A DNA stretch of 15,440 bases from JBBABP01 sp041657585 (GCA_041657585.1 JBBABP010000024.1:1-15440); one strand, 5' to 3'; shown: positions 7,527 to 14,874, counted from the first letter of the stretch. Numbers and translations are program-made. The notes: a model not told the origin generated them from the letters alone.

Positions 7527-9092
7527 ATGAGAAAGATGTTGTTAATTCCGTTGGCTTTATTTGTAGTGGTTATGAACTGCTGCAAAGAACCAGATGATCT
7601 GATTATCATGATTTCTCCTGATGACTTATCAGGAGAATTTGTGAGCGCCACTGCCGTTTCGGCAGTAATCAATGTTACTGCTCCTGATGACGCCTTAGAA
7701 GTTGGCGTTTGCTGGGACTCTGTTTGGGGTCCGACAGTCGACGATAACCATATCTTGGTTGCCGTTGAAAATGGGAAAGCGACTATTGAAATAAGCGACC
7801 TGAAAGTCGATCAGCAATATTTCGCTAAAGTATATGCCGTCGGAACCGACGGGCAGTATATTTACTCGGAAGAATTCCGATTCAAAACCTGCTATATAAG
7901 TGCTGGTTTTAAATCTTCGGACATCGGCTTGCACGAGGCAACCCTGAACGGTTATGTGATGATCTTCGACGGTATGACCGAAGTGAAATTTCACTTCGAA
8001 TACGGCGAAACGGCCACTTACGAATTTTCTACTCCGGACTCCAGTTTATCTGGGTCTGGTAAAACCGAATTCATTTCTCATCTTGAGGATTTAAAATTCG
8101 GCCAGAGTTATTTTATTCGCCTAGTCGTCACGATCAATGGTGAGGCAAAAACTTTCAAAGGTGAAAGTTTTAAAACCTTAGGCGGATTAGCCAGCGTTAG
8201 CAATATTCATTTCACCAATAATGAATATGGCCGCGTTATTTTATACGCGACCGTAAATTCAAACCACCTTTTAACTAGGGTGGGCTTTGAATTCGGTGAA
8301 ACCCCAGACTATGGGGGGACTATCAACGTTGGAAAATTCAACAGCTCGGCCGAAGAGGTTTTTACGGTAATTGAGTTGTCTGAACCGACCGGTTGTCATT
8401 TCCGGATTCATTTAAACAATGAGGCCGGAGAATTTATCACCGCCGATACCGTTGTTCCTTCGCTGGCCTTTACCGACCGGGAAGGGAATGTCTTTTACTC
8501 AGTTAAGATTGGCGACCATATTTGGTTGACTTCTAACTGGAGGATTAAGACCTATAATAACGGCGACGCTATTCCGTACATCACTGCCGATGCTGACTGG
8601 GCCAATGCCAAATCTGGCGCCATGTGTTATTACAACAATGATCCGGAAAATTACAAAATTTACGGGGCATTGTATAACTGGTGGGTCATTGAAGATCCAC
8701 GAGGAATTTGTCCTGAAGGTTGGAGAGTTCCGACTGATAAGGAAATTAGCGCCATGGGGAGAACATTCCCCGTAGAAATTTACGGGATACATAACTGCGG
8801 AGGTTTAAAGGAAACCAATAATGAACATTGGTTTCCCTTCAACACTGGTGCTACTAACAGCTCTGGTTTTACCGCTTTACCCGCTGGGGCCAGGGCGGAA
8901 TTTTTAGCAGATCTTTCTAAGGTTGGTGTATTTGGAGACATCAATCAGTTCGCGTATTTTTGGAGTAGCGAAAGTTACGGTCCAGACATAGCTTGGCGAA
9001 GCCATCTTTATGGGGAAACCACCCAGTTATATTCAGGTAGGGGTGTGCTAAAGTATTTTGGTCAATCCATTCGTCTTATCAAAGAACAATAG
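7527..9092 (+). CDS. Exported FISUMP-domain protein with three Fn3-like repeats
   Basis: 521-residue predicted surface protein. Residues 1-18 form a signal sequence (RKMLLIPLALFVVVMN) ending in CC at 18-19, which suggests a lipoprotein although the lipobox VMNC is atypical. Three beta-sandwich repeats of fibronectin III character follow (about 32-122, 123-217, 222-312), each with a 'VGFEFGET-PDYG' or 'FHFEYGETATY' strand and an 'F-R-x' strand near its end. Residues ~314-521 are a FISUMP (TIGR02145-type) domain: TDREGNVFYSVKIGDHIWLT, MCYYNNDPE, YGALYNWW, GICPEGWRVPTDKE, TGATNSSGFTALPAG, FWSSESYG and a closing SIRLIK. The domain function is unknown; it occurs in many cell-surface proteins. It is richer in GC than its upstream neighbours and has its own promoter and terminator, so it looks like a separately acquired cassette. 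Confidence 0.85.
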   Translation: MRKMLLIPLALFVVVMNCCKEPDDLIIMISPDDLSGEFVSATAVSAVINVTAPDDALEVGVCWDSVWGPTVDDNHILVAVENGKATIEISDLKVDQQYFAKVYAVGTDGQYIYSEEFRFKTCYISAGFKSSDIGLHEATLNGYVMIFDGMTEVKFHFEYGETATYEFSTPDSSLSGSGKTEFISHLEDLKFGQSYFIRLVVTINGEAKTFKGESFKTLGGLASVSNIHFTNNEYGRVILYATVNSNHLLTRVGFEFGETPDYGGTINVGKFNSSAEEVFTVIELSEPTGCHFRIHLNNEAGEFITADTVVPSLAFTDREGNVFYSVKIGDHIWLTSNWRIKTYNNGDAIPYITADADWANAKSGAMCYYNNDPENYKIYGALYNWWVIEDPRGICPEGWRVPTDKEISAMGRTFPVEIYGIHNCGGLKETNNEHWFPFNTGATNSSGFTALPAGARAEFLADLSKVGVFGDINQFAYFWSSESYGPDIAWRSHLYGETTQLYSGRGVLKYFGQSIRLIKEQ

Positions 9093-9111
9093 ACGAAAAA
9101 ATAAAGTATTC

Positions 9112-9148
9112 AAAAAGGCAATTCAATAATGATTGCCTTTTTTCTTTA
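9112..9148. terminator. Bidirectional intrinsic terminator between convergent FISUMP genes
   Basis: Bases 9112-9122 (aaaaaggcaat) and 9132-9142 (attgccttttt) are exact reverse complements around a 9-base loop, followed by a T-run on the plus strand (through 9148) and by a T-run on the minus strand from the A-tract. It lies 20 bases after one stop codon and 27 bases from the other. Confidence 0.85.
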
Positions 9149-9168
9149 GAGAATAATTTTTTGAGGTG

Positions 9169-10239
9169 TTAATCCTTAACGCAGCGAACGCTCTTGGCGG
9201 AACAGCGCTCGTCGCTGTATGTCTCGTAAGTCGACGGTAAAGTTATTTCGCTTTCCGGGTAAGTGCCGCGATCTACAAAATATGGAGAGAAACCGGTAGT
9301 TTCCCAGGAGTCAGAATTATAATCGTCGTAACCCGGGGTGCCGGTCAGATTATTGATATTTATAAAATAGCTATCTCCATACCAGCAGGAGCCGTAGCAA
9401 GAGGCAAAGTTATTAAAATAGCCCGCCGGATGAAAGACATTAGCATAAGAATAATAACTTCCCAAGTATTCCATCCGCGAGCTTCGGAAGCCATACGGAA
9501 CGATGCCCAGGCTGAAATTAGTATTTAAACAATCATAATCCCACTGGCTTAAATAATTGGAAGAAGGGCAAGTGCTGTTGGTCGTGGTCCGCAGGCTTTG
9601 CAAGTCGGTTGTGTTGACGATATGCCAGCCGCTCGGGCAGATACCGCGGGCGCTCCTTGCTCGAGAAGAATTAATAATGAAAGCCGCGTCGTATTGGTAG
9701 AGCATGGAAGTGCAGGCAGCCGTGACGCAGGTGTAGTAGCCGCCGTAATAATAAGCGTCGGACACGTCAATGCAGCCGACAGCGTTATATTGGGCGGTAC
9801 CTAGCGCCCATTGCGGGATATTACTGCCGTCGGGGCGTTTTGTCGCCTTTAAATCATCGGCAAACCAGCATTTTGAGCCTATTAGGACCGTATCATAAGT
9901 CACGCCTAAATAGGTACAGCTATTGCCGCAACTAAAAAGTTCGCCGTTGTCGCAGGGTATTTCGAGGGATTGTAGGTAGACATCTTGCGGAAGATTATTA
10001 ACAAAAGCTGTCCATTCTCCCGCGGTTTTATTAGGGATTAGGTAATCAATTTGGGAATCGTTTACTACATTCCAAGCCGAGTGGGCGCTGGTCGCGTCTA
10101 CTACCGGTATTGTTGCCAGGCCCTCGGTTCTATATTGGTTTTCTCTAGTAACACCCCATACGAAAGGCGCGGCCGCAAAAACTAAAACAGCGATTATCAG
10201 GAATATCCAATGCTTTTTTTTAAAAGATGAGATTTTCAT
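9169..10239 (-). CDS. Membrane-anchored FISUMP-domain protein
   Basis: 356-residue predicted exported protein. A basic start (MKISSFKKKH) precedes a single hydrophobic segment at residues 11-29 (WIFLIIAVLVFAAAPFVWG), acting as signal anchor or signal peptide. Residues ~40-95 form a linker domain with NDSQIDYLIPNKTAGEWTAF. From ~96 the FISUMP domain follows: LGVTYDTVLIGSKCWFADDL, KRPDGSNIPQW, YQYDAAFI, ARGICPSGWHIVNTTD, and a closing SAKSVRCVKD. Many Cys (about 14) and Tyr/Asn/Ser suggest disulfides outside the cell. Unlike the other FISUMP protein here, it lacks Fn3-like repeats and is not close to it outside the domain motifs. It is convergent with that gene. Its composition is the richest in GC of the window, with CPR-like FISUMP style. 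Confidence 0.84.
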   Translation of the reverse strand: MKISSFKKKHWIFLIIAVLVFAAAPFVWGVTRENQYRTEGLATIPVVDATSAHSAWNVVNDSQIDYLIPNKTAGEWTAFVNNLPQDVYLQSLEIPCDNGELFSCGNSCTYLGVTYDTVLIGSKCWFADDLKATKRPDGSNIPQWALGTAQYNAVGCIDVSDAYYYGGYYTCVTAACTSMLYQYDAAFIINSSRARSARGICPSGWHIVNTTDLQSLRTTTNSTCPSSNYLSQWDYDCLNTNFSLGIVPYGFRSSRMEYLGSYYSYANVFHPAGYFNNFASCYGSCWYGDSYFININNLTGTPGYDDYNSDSWETTGFSPYFVDRGTYPESEITLPSTYETYSDERCSAKSVRCVKD

Positions 10240-10255
10240 TTTGTTTGTATTTTAA

Positions 10256-10274
10256 AGCCCGCCAACCGGCGGCT
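10256..10274 (-). promoter_or_regulatory. GC-rich hairpin in the 5' leader of the minus FISUMP gene
   Basis: The element agcccgccaaccggcggct contains ccgcc/ggcgg arms around aacc, with flanking pairs across one bulge. It lies between the predicted start of transcription (near 10276) and the ATG at 10239, inside otherwise AT-rich DNA. It could be an RNA-stabilising leader hairpin or one copy of a dispersed genomic repeat. Confidence 0.4.
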
Positions 10275-10282
10275 ATATTTAA

Positions 10283-10311
10283 ATAATAGCAAATTTAGGG
10301 ATAGAGGGCAA
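10283..10311 (-). promoter_or_regulatory. Promoter of the minus FISUMP gene
   Basis: On the minus strand TTGCCC (10306-10311), a 17-base spacer and TATTAT (10283-10288) form a good housekeeping promoter about 45 bases upstream of the ATG. Confidence 0.5.
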
Positions 10312-10351
10312 TATTTAGTGTTTTTGCCTAATCTTTACTAATTACATCTTT

Positions 10352-10379
10352 TTGTGTATTATTTAGGTAATACTATTAT
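10352..10379 (+). promoter_or_regulatory. Possible promoter of the AspA-like/trpS operon
   Basis: TTGTGT (10352-10357), a 16-base spacer and TATTAT (10374-10379) are spaced like a promoter; the leader would be about 40 bases. The -35 match is moderate. Confidence 0.38.
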
Positions 10380-10426
10380 AAAAAATAAGATTAATAAGAC
10401 ACTGTAAAATTTACTAGCAATTAATT

Positions 10427-11077
10427 ATGAAAAACATCTTATTTGTTACCGGCATGCATGGCAATGAAGTAATTCCAATTTTTGCTCTCGCCTCCCAAGG
10501 AATACCGCAAATAGTAGCTAATCCGAAAGCTTTATCTCTAGGAAAGCGTTTTTTAGATTGTGATTTAAATAGTTCGTTCGGCATCAAAGGTGACGGTTAT
10601 GAGATCAAAAGAGCCAAAGAAATACTTGGTTTTATTCCTAAAAATAGTCTAGTTGTTGATCTGCATACTTTTTCTGCCGGTAGTGAACCCTTTGTAGTGA
10701 TAGTGGATAAGAAAATGATCAAATTTGCTTGCCAGACCGGCTTGAAGCGTATAGTCTTAATGGAACATAATATTAAAAAAGGGAATGCTCTTATTAATCA
10801 TCGAAACGGAATATCAGTCGAAGTTGGCAACCATAAAAATTATAAATCATTTTTTACCGCCTTAAGAGTCGTAGATAAGATAAAAGCGGGGAAGGTGGAA
10901 AGTAAAGGAGTTAATTTATATAGCGTCTTCGGGATTATCAAAAAAAGAGGTAAATATGTCAATTTTAAACAACATAAAGATGGCTTTATCCCAGTTTTAG
11001 CTGGAGAGAAAGCTTATAATTTTTACGGATTAAAAGCAAAAAAATTACATCTTAATAATGAGTTTATAGCCTCTTGA
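10427..11077 (+). CDS. AspA/AstE-like zinc-dependent hydrolase (succinylglutamate desuccinylase/aspartoacylase family)
   Basis: 216-residue predicted metallohydrolase of the carboxypeptidase A-like fold. The zinc ligands are visible: GMHGNE gives His11 and Glu14, and VVDLHTF gives His80. DLNSSFG (46-52) matches the DLNRxF substrate-binding stretch and ISVEVG gives Glu132 as the likely catalytic base. The protein is shorter than typical aspartoacylases (about 300 residues), with a trimmed C-terminal beta domain that still contains KGVNLYSVFGIIKKRGKY. The substrate is unknown: N-acyl amino acids or peptides are possible. It overlaps the next gene (trpS) by 4 bases if TTG is the start, or sits 5 bases before the ATG, so the two are coupled. 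A decayed partial copy of its 3' part lies at 356-478. Confidence 0.82.
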   Translation: MKNILFVTGMHGNEVIPIFALASQGIPQIVANPKALSLGKRFLDCDLNSSFGIKGDGYEIKRAKEILGFIPKNSLVVDLHTFSAGSEPFVVIVDKKMIKFACQTGLKRIVLMEHNIKKGNALINHRNGISVEVGNHKNYKSFFTALRVVDKIKAGKVESKGVNLYSVFGIIKKRGKYVNFKQHKDGFIPVLAGEKAYNFYGLKAKKLHLNNEFIAS

Positions 11078-11082
11078 CAACA

Positions 11083-12111
11083 ATGAAAAATGAAAACAAG
11101 AAGACAGTTTTAACGGGCGATAGACCAACTGGCCCTTTGCATTTGGGACACTATATTGGGTCGCTTAAAACAAGATTAGAGCTTCAGGAGTCAGATAAAT
11201 ATAATCAATTTATCATGATTGCTGATGCTCAAGCATTAACTGATAACGCCGATAATCCTGAAAAAGTTCGTCAAAATGTGCTTGAAGTGGCGCTAGATTA
11301 TTTGGCAGTTGGATTAGATCCGACCAAGTCAACGATTTTTATTCAATCGGCTATTTCTGAATTAGCCGAATTGAATTTATTTTTTTTGAATTTGGTAACT
11401 TTAGCAAGATTACAGAGAAATCCGACTGTAAAAAATGAAATGAATCAGAAAGGTTTTGGCACCAATGTTCCGGCTGGTTTTCTCACCTACCCAGTCAGTC
11501 AGGCGGCTGATATCACTGCTTTTAGGGGAACAGTTATTCCTGTTGGCGATGATCAAATTCCAATTCTCGAACAAGTAAATGAAATTGTTCGCAGATTTAA
11601 TTTAATTTATGGTAATGGCCAAAATGTTTTATTGGAATGCAAGTCACTGCTTTCTGGCACGACTCGTTTGTCGGGAATTTATGGGAAAGCTAAGGCCAGT
11701 AAATCGTTGAATAATGCGATTTTTTTATCCGATTCCGCGGAAGAGGTAAAAAGCAAAGTTATGGGCATGTATACCGATAAAAATCATCTTAAAGTATCCG
11801 ATCCTGGTTCAATTGAAGGGAATATTGTTTTTGAGTATCTTGACGCCTTTGACCCCGATCTAGATGCAGTAGCGGAAATGAAAAAGTGTTATCAGCAAGG
11901 CGGTTTAGGAGACATTGTCTGTAAAAAAAGGCTCATTAATGTTCTTGAAGAGCTTTTAACTCCCATTCGTTACAAAAGGGAAGCTCTGGCGCAAAATCCT
12001 GACGCAATTATGAAAATTCTTGAGGAAGGGACTATCCGCGCGCGTGCTTTGGCAGCTCAGACAATGTCTGAGGTTAGGAGGGTTATGAAAATTGATTACT
12101 TTAACAAATGA
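11083..12111 (+). CDS. trpS: Tryptophanyl-tRNA synthetase
   Basis: Cytosolic class Ic enzyme that charges tRNA-Trp. Counting from ATG 11083 (342 residues), GDRPTGPLHLGHYIGSL holds the HIGH box HLGH at 20-23. The middle shows MIADAQALTD, VSQAADITAF and PVGDDQIPILEQ, all typical TrpRS contacts for tryptophan and ATP. The KMSKS loop reads KASKS (204-208) followed by LNNAIFLSD, so the Met is Ala. The frame is open back to TTG at 11074, which would overlap the AspA-like stop by 4 bases (TTGA) and add MTT. I prefer the ATG because the TrpRS core begins about 7 residues later either way and ATG is the stronger start. The last 16 bases overlap the end of the convergent methyltransferase gene. Confidence 0.95.
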   Translation: MKNENKKTVLTGDRPTGPLHLGHYIGSLKTRLELQESDKYNQFIMIADAQALTDNADNPEKVRQNVLEVALDYLAVGLDPTKSTIFIQSAISELAELNLFFLNLVTLARLQRNPTVKNEMNQKGFGTNVPAGFLTYPVSQAADITAFRGTVIPVGDDQIPILEQVNEIVRRFNLIYGNGQNVLLECKSLLSGTTRLSGIYGKAKASKSLNNAIFLSDSAEEVKSKVMGMYTDKNHLKVSDPGSIEGNIVFEYLDAFDPDLDAVAEMKKCYQQGGLGDIVCKKRLINVLEELLTPIRYKREALAQNPDAIMKILEEGTIRARALAAQTMSEVRRVMKIDYFNK

Positions 12112-12704
12112 ATAATTATTTTTGAAACACCGTGTTTATGTGGTAATTCAAAACCTGGATGGCCACTATCTAAAATAATGTTTTCTAAATAATAAATAAT
12201 CTTAAAATCTAAAAATTTTTTTAACAATTCCTGTTCTTCAAAATAACAGGTAAATTTATTATCGCCCTTAAAACTAGGGTCATTTTTTGTAAAAACATCA
12301 ATAACAATATATGATCCGATTTTAGCATTACTTTTTATATTATATAATATTTCTAAAGCTTTCTCTTTGTCTAAAAAGTTTAAAACGTTGCGACAAATTA
12401 TTACATCATATTTATCCTTTGCTATTTTAAAGTTACTGATATCACCACAAATCAATTCTAAATTATCAAGACTAAATTCATTTTTTTTAACCTTCATTTG
12501 ATTAATAGCCACCTCCGAACTATCAATTGCCGTAACTAAAAAATCATTTTTAGCTAAAAATAAAGAATCACGTCCCTGTCCACAGCCCAAATCAAGAATG
12601 GAGCCACCTGATAAAAAATTTTTCCAAATTAAATTAATTGGTTGACTAGGTTTGATATCTTCGCTAACATTAGAAGATGAGTATATTTTATTATATTTTT
12701 CCAT
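12096..12704 (-). CDS. TehB-like class I SAM methyltransferase
   Basis: 202-residue small methyltransferase. The start MEKYNKIYSSSN is usual for this group. Motif I ILDLGCGQG occupies residues 36-44, the strand-2 acid is Asp61 (VTAIDSS), motif II gives GDIS (87-90), and KYDVIICRNVLNFL (98-111) follows. The C-terminal end GFELPHKHGVSKIII resembles the HxHGV tail of TehB-type tellurite/thiopurine methyltransferases. Known TehB proteins methylate tellurite or selenite, but most relatives have unknown small-molecule substrates. It is divergent from the next methyltransferase with only 6 bases between the start codons, and its stop overlaps the 3' end of trpS by 16 bases. Expression must come from a promoter inside the neighbouring coding region or from a near-leaderless start. 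Confidence 0.82.
   Translation of the reverse strand: MEKYNKIYSSSNVSEDIKPSQPINLIWKNFLSGGSILDLGCGQGRDSLFLAKNDFLVTAIDSSEVAINQMKVKKNEFSLDNLELICGDISNFKIAKDKYDVIICRNVLNFLDKEKALEILYNIKSNAKIGSYIVIDVFTKNDPSFKGDNKFTCYFEEQELLKKFLDFKIIYYLENIILDSGHPGFELPHKHGVSKIIIHLLK
12642..12670 (+). promoter_or_regulatory. Promoter of the plus methyltransferase, inside the divergent gene
   Basis: TTGACT (12642-12647), a 17-base spacer and TAACAT (12665-12670) lie within the first codons of the minus-strand methyltransferase. Transcription would start near 12677, giving a leader of about 34 bases for the gene starting at 12711. Confidence 0.5.
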
Positions 12705-12710
12705 ATTTTT

Positions 12711-13475
12711 ATGTTAGAAAATAATTTTTTTAGAGATAATAATCAAGAAGATGAATTAATTAAAAAATTTAATTTAAGAACTTCTCCTATGGAATACAGC
12801 GATATCGATTCCATTAACTATAGTTATAGAATAAGTGAAAATAATGATTTAAGTAAAAACCCAGACAATCTAATAAAACAAATGTTTGAAATGTTGCCCA
12901 GTAATTTATCAGAAAAACATGTCATAGATATTGGGTGTGGCGAAGGAAGGTGGAGCAGATTAATGGCTGAAAAAGGAGCTATTGTAACAGGAATTGACTC
13001 TAGCCAAAAAATGATAGAAATAGCTAAACAAAGATCCCAGGAATTTAATAAAAAAATTGAACTACTAAACCTTAATATAAATGATTTAATTAATGTCGAC
13101 AAACAATTTGATTTCGCCCTTTCTTGCTATACCTTTAATAATATTAGCAAATTGAGCGATATTTTTCAAATATTAAATAAAGTTATAAATAATGGTGGCG
13201 AATTACTAATAGCGACAAAGCTGCTAGATTTTAAAAATTCACAAAATAAACTATTAAAAAACTATTTTTTACCAATAAACATAAAGAATAAATACAAAAT
13301 ATACACTTATGGGAACGAATTATCGAATTATGAAGAAAGTGCAAAAAATAGTAATTTTGAGCTCATAGGCAGTTATTTATCAGAAACTGATAATAACTTT
13401 GCGAATGAAGAACTAAACAAACAAAACATAAAAATATTTGATGCGATATTAAAATATAAAAAAATTAGCTATTAA
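12711..13475 (+). CDS. Class I SAM-dependent methyltransferase
   Basis: 254-residue methyltransferase. An N-terminal ~65 residues (with ENNDLSKNPDNLIKQMFEML) precede motif I VIDIGCGEGRW (71-81), Asp96 at the end of strand 2 (VTGIDSSQKMIEIAKQR), a DINDL-like stretch (NINDL about 123-127) and FDFALSCYTFNNI (about 135-147). The middle-to-C-terminal part KIYTYGNELSNYEESAKNSNF is a UbiE/COQ5-like cap region. The substrate is unknown. ATG at 12711 has no Shine-Dalgarno; Met27 (MEYSDIDS, at 12789) is a possible internal start. It faces away from the TehB-like gene and toward the radical SAM gene, from which it is separated by a shared terminator. Confidence 0.8.
   Translation: MLENNFFRDNNQEDELIKKFNLRTSPMEYSDIDSINYSYRISENNDLSKNPDNLIKQMFEMLPSNLSEKHVIDIGCGEGRWSRLMAEKGAIVTGIDSSQKMIEIAKQRSQEFNKKIELLNLNINDLINVDKQFDFALSCYTFNNISKLSDIFQILNKVINNGGELLIATKLLDFKNSQNKLLKNYFLPINIKNKYKIYTYGNELSNYEESAKNSNFELIGSYLSETDNNFANEELNKQNIKIFDAILKYKKISY
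12718..12746 (-). promoter_or_regulatory. Possible promoter of the TehB-like methyltransferase
   Basis: On the minus strand TTGATT (12741-12746), a 17-base spacer and TATTTT (12718-12723) would start transcription at about 12711, only ~7 bases before the ATG (near-leaderless mRNA). The -10 is weak. Confidence 0.3.
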
Positions 13476-13504
13476 TCAAGAATAAAAAAACTAATGACTA
13501 ATAA

Positions 13505-13544
13505 AAAATGGCCATTAAACAATGACCATTTTATTTATTTTTTC
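13505..13544. terminator. Terminator between methyltransferase and radical SAM genes
   Basis: A 12-pair stem with one C/A mismatch (13505-13516 with 13521-13532) and loop aaac is followed by T-rich tattattt sequence and preceded by an A-run, so it can act for both convergent genes. It overlaps the last codons of the radical SAM gene (stop at 13535-13537). Confidence 0.75.
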
Positions 13545-14569
13545 CAGCATTGCGGATCTTTTTCAAAGTAACTTCCGTACGTACCGAAAGAAACTGCATG
13601 ACAACCGCGACAATAATTAAGAAGATTACAATCAGCACAGCCGCTCATTTTTTCGATAGTTCTATATTCTTCCATTTTTTTATTGAAGAATATATTTATA
13701 ATTTTTTCATTACGAACATTGCCGATTGGACTAGTAAAACGGCGGCAAGCATACATCGTTCCATCTGGTAATAAAGTAATATGCCTAAAACCGCAGTTAC
13801 AACCAGCAACAATAGATTTAGAATCGCCAATCGGTATTAATCCTTTTTCATAAAGAAATAATGTCCACAAATGATCCTTTAAAGAAAAAGTCGTGCCTTT
13901 ATCAGCTAATCTCTCATATACGCTCCAAACACTCTGAAGAAAATTTTTATATTCTTTTGGCGTCATAGAGGATTCTTTTGTGTCATCGCCAGGAGTGGGG
14001 CAATACCTAGCAAAAGCGTAAGTATCAACTTTATTCTCCACAACGATTTCAATAAGACCCGGGAGGTCTAAATAATTTAACTTAGACACAGTCGTCATAA
14101 TAGTCGTTCTCATCCCAGCCCTTTTTAACATTGGAATTTTTTCTAAAGTAGCATCAAAAGAACCTTTTTTTCTAATTGAATCATGAGTTTCTTTTAAACC
14201 ATCTAAAGACATTTGATAAGAAACGCAACCAAGTTCTTTTAACTTACTACACACCTCGTCCGTCAAATGAAATGGATTTCCTAAAATGGAAAAACGGATG
14301 TCCTTACTAAATATATAAGAAAGAATTTTCCATATATTTTTGTACAGTAATGGATCCCCACCAGTAATACTGAGCCTTGGCTCACATTTCATTTTTCCAC
14401 AAAAAGATAAAAAATCATCGACAACCAAAATCGCTTCATCTAGATTTAATTCTTTTTTTTCACTTTTCAAATAATCAGCATTTTGATAAATATAACAATG
14501 CTTACAAGCTTGATCACAGCCATCGGTTAAGTGCCACTGCATACTAAAAATCTTTTTTTCACTTTTCAT
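13535..14569 (-). CDS. Radical SAM/SPASM peptide-modifying enzyme
   Basis: 344-residue radical SAM enzyme with a C-terminal SPASM domain, the architecture of RiPP maturases that make Cys- or carbon-linked crosslinks. The [4Fe-4S] SAM site is CDQACKHCY (Cys18, Cys22, Cys25), followed by the GGDP variant of the GGE motif (70-73) and the strand VSYQMSLDGL (115-124). The SPASM domain runs from ~255 to 342: Cys257, Cys259, PDGTMYAC (Cys275), then CADCNLLNYCRGC (Cys311, 314, 320, 323) and a last Cys341 (DPQCW), enough for two auxiliary clusters. No dedicated RiPP-recognition domain is obvious at the N-terminus. The gene follows the Cys-rich peptide gene on the same strand after 86 bases, with an AGGAG site (14579-14583) 9 bases before ATG. 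Its style recalls the ACGX-type rSAM system, from memory. Confidence 0.88.
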   Translation of the reverse strand: MKSEKKIFSMQWHLTDGCDQACKHCYIYQNADYLKSEKKELNLDEAILVVDDFLSFCGKMKCEPRLSITGGDPLLYKNIWKILSYIFSKDIRFSILGNPFHLTDEVCSKLKELGCVSYQMSLDGLKETHDSIRKKGSFDATLEKIPMLKRAGMRTTIMTTVSKLNYLDLPGLIEIVVENKVDTYAFARYCPTPGDDTKESSMTPKEYKNFLQSVWSVYERLADKGTTFSLKDHLWTLFLYEKGLIPIGDSKSIVAGCNCGFRHITLLPDGTMYACRRFTSPIGNVRNEKIINIFFNKKMEEYRTIEKMSGCADCNLLNYCRGCHAVSFGTYGSYFEKDPQCWKK

Positions 14570-14578
14570 TTTTCTGTT

Positions 14579-14583
14579 CTCCT
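14579..14583 (-). promoter_or_regulatory. Ribosome binding site of the radical SAM gene
   Basis: AGGAG on the minus strand, 9 bases before ATG 14569. It is one of only two strong Shine-Dalgarno motifs in the window; both are in this operon. Confidence 0.8.
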
Positions 14584-14610
14584 AATTTACAAATTATTAA
14601 TAATTGAAAT

Positions 14611-14642
14611 AAGAGGAAGTAATAACAATATTGCTTCCTCTT
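14611..14642 (-). terminator. Hairpin between precursor peptide and radical SAM gene (attenuator)
   Basis: Bases 14611-14623 pair with 14630-14642 over 13 positions (one G-T), with loop aacaat. It starts 14 bases after the peptide stop on the minus strand and is followed by the weak T-rich tract atttcaattatt. A partial terminator here would give more precursor than enzyme, a common RiPP arrangement; alternatively it stabilises the peptide mRNA 3' end. Confidence 0.6.
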
Positions 14643-14655
14643 TTAATACAGGAAG

Positions 14656-14841
14656 CTATTCGCCTCCGCATTCGCCGTTACAGCCACCGCCACAATTGCA
14701 AGAGCCTGCCCCGCAATTTTCAGCCACAACATTGCCCACACTTTTTGACAAACCCAAAACAGACTGAACAGTATGACTAACATGTTCATCGGTTTTTTTG
14801 TTCCAAAAATTGTGCTGAAAAATTTTTTTAATCTTTTTCAT
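14656..14841 (-). CDS. Cys/Gly-rich RiPP precursor-like peptide
   Basis: 61-residue peptide with two halves. Residues 1-42 form a basic-to-neutral leader (KKIKKIFQHNFWNKK, then HVSHTVQSVLGLSKSVGNVV). Residues 43-61 are a compact tail of five Cys with nine Gly among them: NCGAGSC, NCGGGC, NGECGGE. Cys lie at 43, 48, 50, 54 and 58 (spacing x4, x1, x3, x3). No signal peptide and no membrane segment are visible. The gene is directly upstream of the radical SAM/SPASM gene and under the same TTGACA promoter, with a strong AGGAG site 8 bases before the ATG, so a modified peptide is the simplest reading. The tail resembles Cys-Gly repeat substrates of SPASM enzymes (ACGX-like), but a metal-binding or other Cys-rich protein cannot be excluded. 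Confidence 0.75.
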   Translation of the reverse strand: MKKIKKIFQHNFWNKKTDEHVSHTVQSVLGLSKSVGNVVAENCGAGSCNCGGGCNGECGGE

Positions 14842-14849
14842 GACAAAAT

Positions 14850-14854
14850 CTCCT
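14850..14854 (-). promoter_or_regulatory. Strong ribosome binding site of the peptide gene
   Basis: AGGAG on the minus strand ends 8 bases before ATG 14841; it fixes the start of this 61-codon gene. Confidence 0.85.
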
Positions 14855-14874
14855 ACTTTTAATTAAATTATTAA

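Noticed and set aside
8499..8792. Minus-strand 97-codon frame
   Set aside because: It lies fully within the FISUMP domain coding region on the other strand and has no features of its own.
9549..9804. Open frames on both strands inside the minus FISUMP gene
   Set aside because: They are alternative-frame shadows in GC-richer coding DNA; the FISUMP frame explains the region.
12824..13102. Minus-strand 92-codon frame
   Set aside because: Antisense of the methyltransferase core with biased Leu/Ser/Ile content.
14531..14767. Plus-strand frame with a Pro/Gln-rich stretch
   Set aside because: It is the antisense of the Gly/Cys-rich peptide tail and of the radical SAM start; the minus frames have strong ribosome sites.
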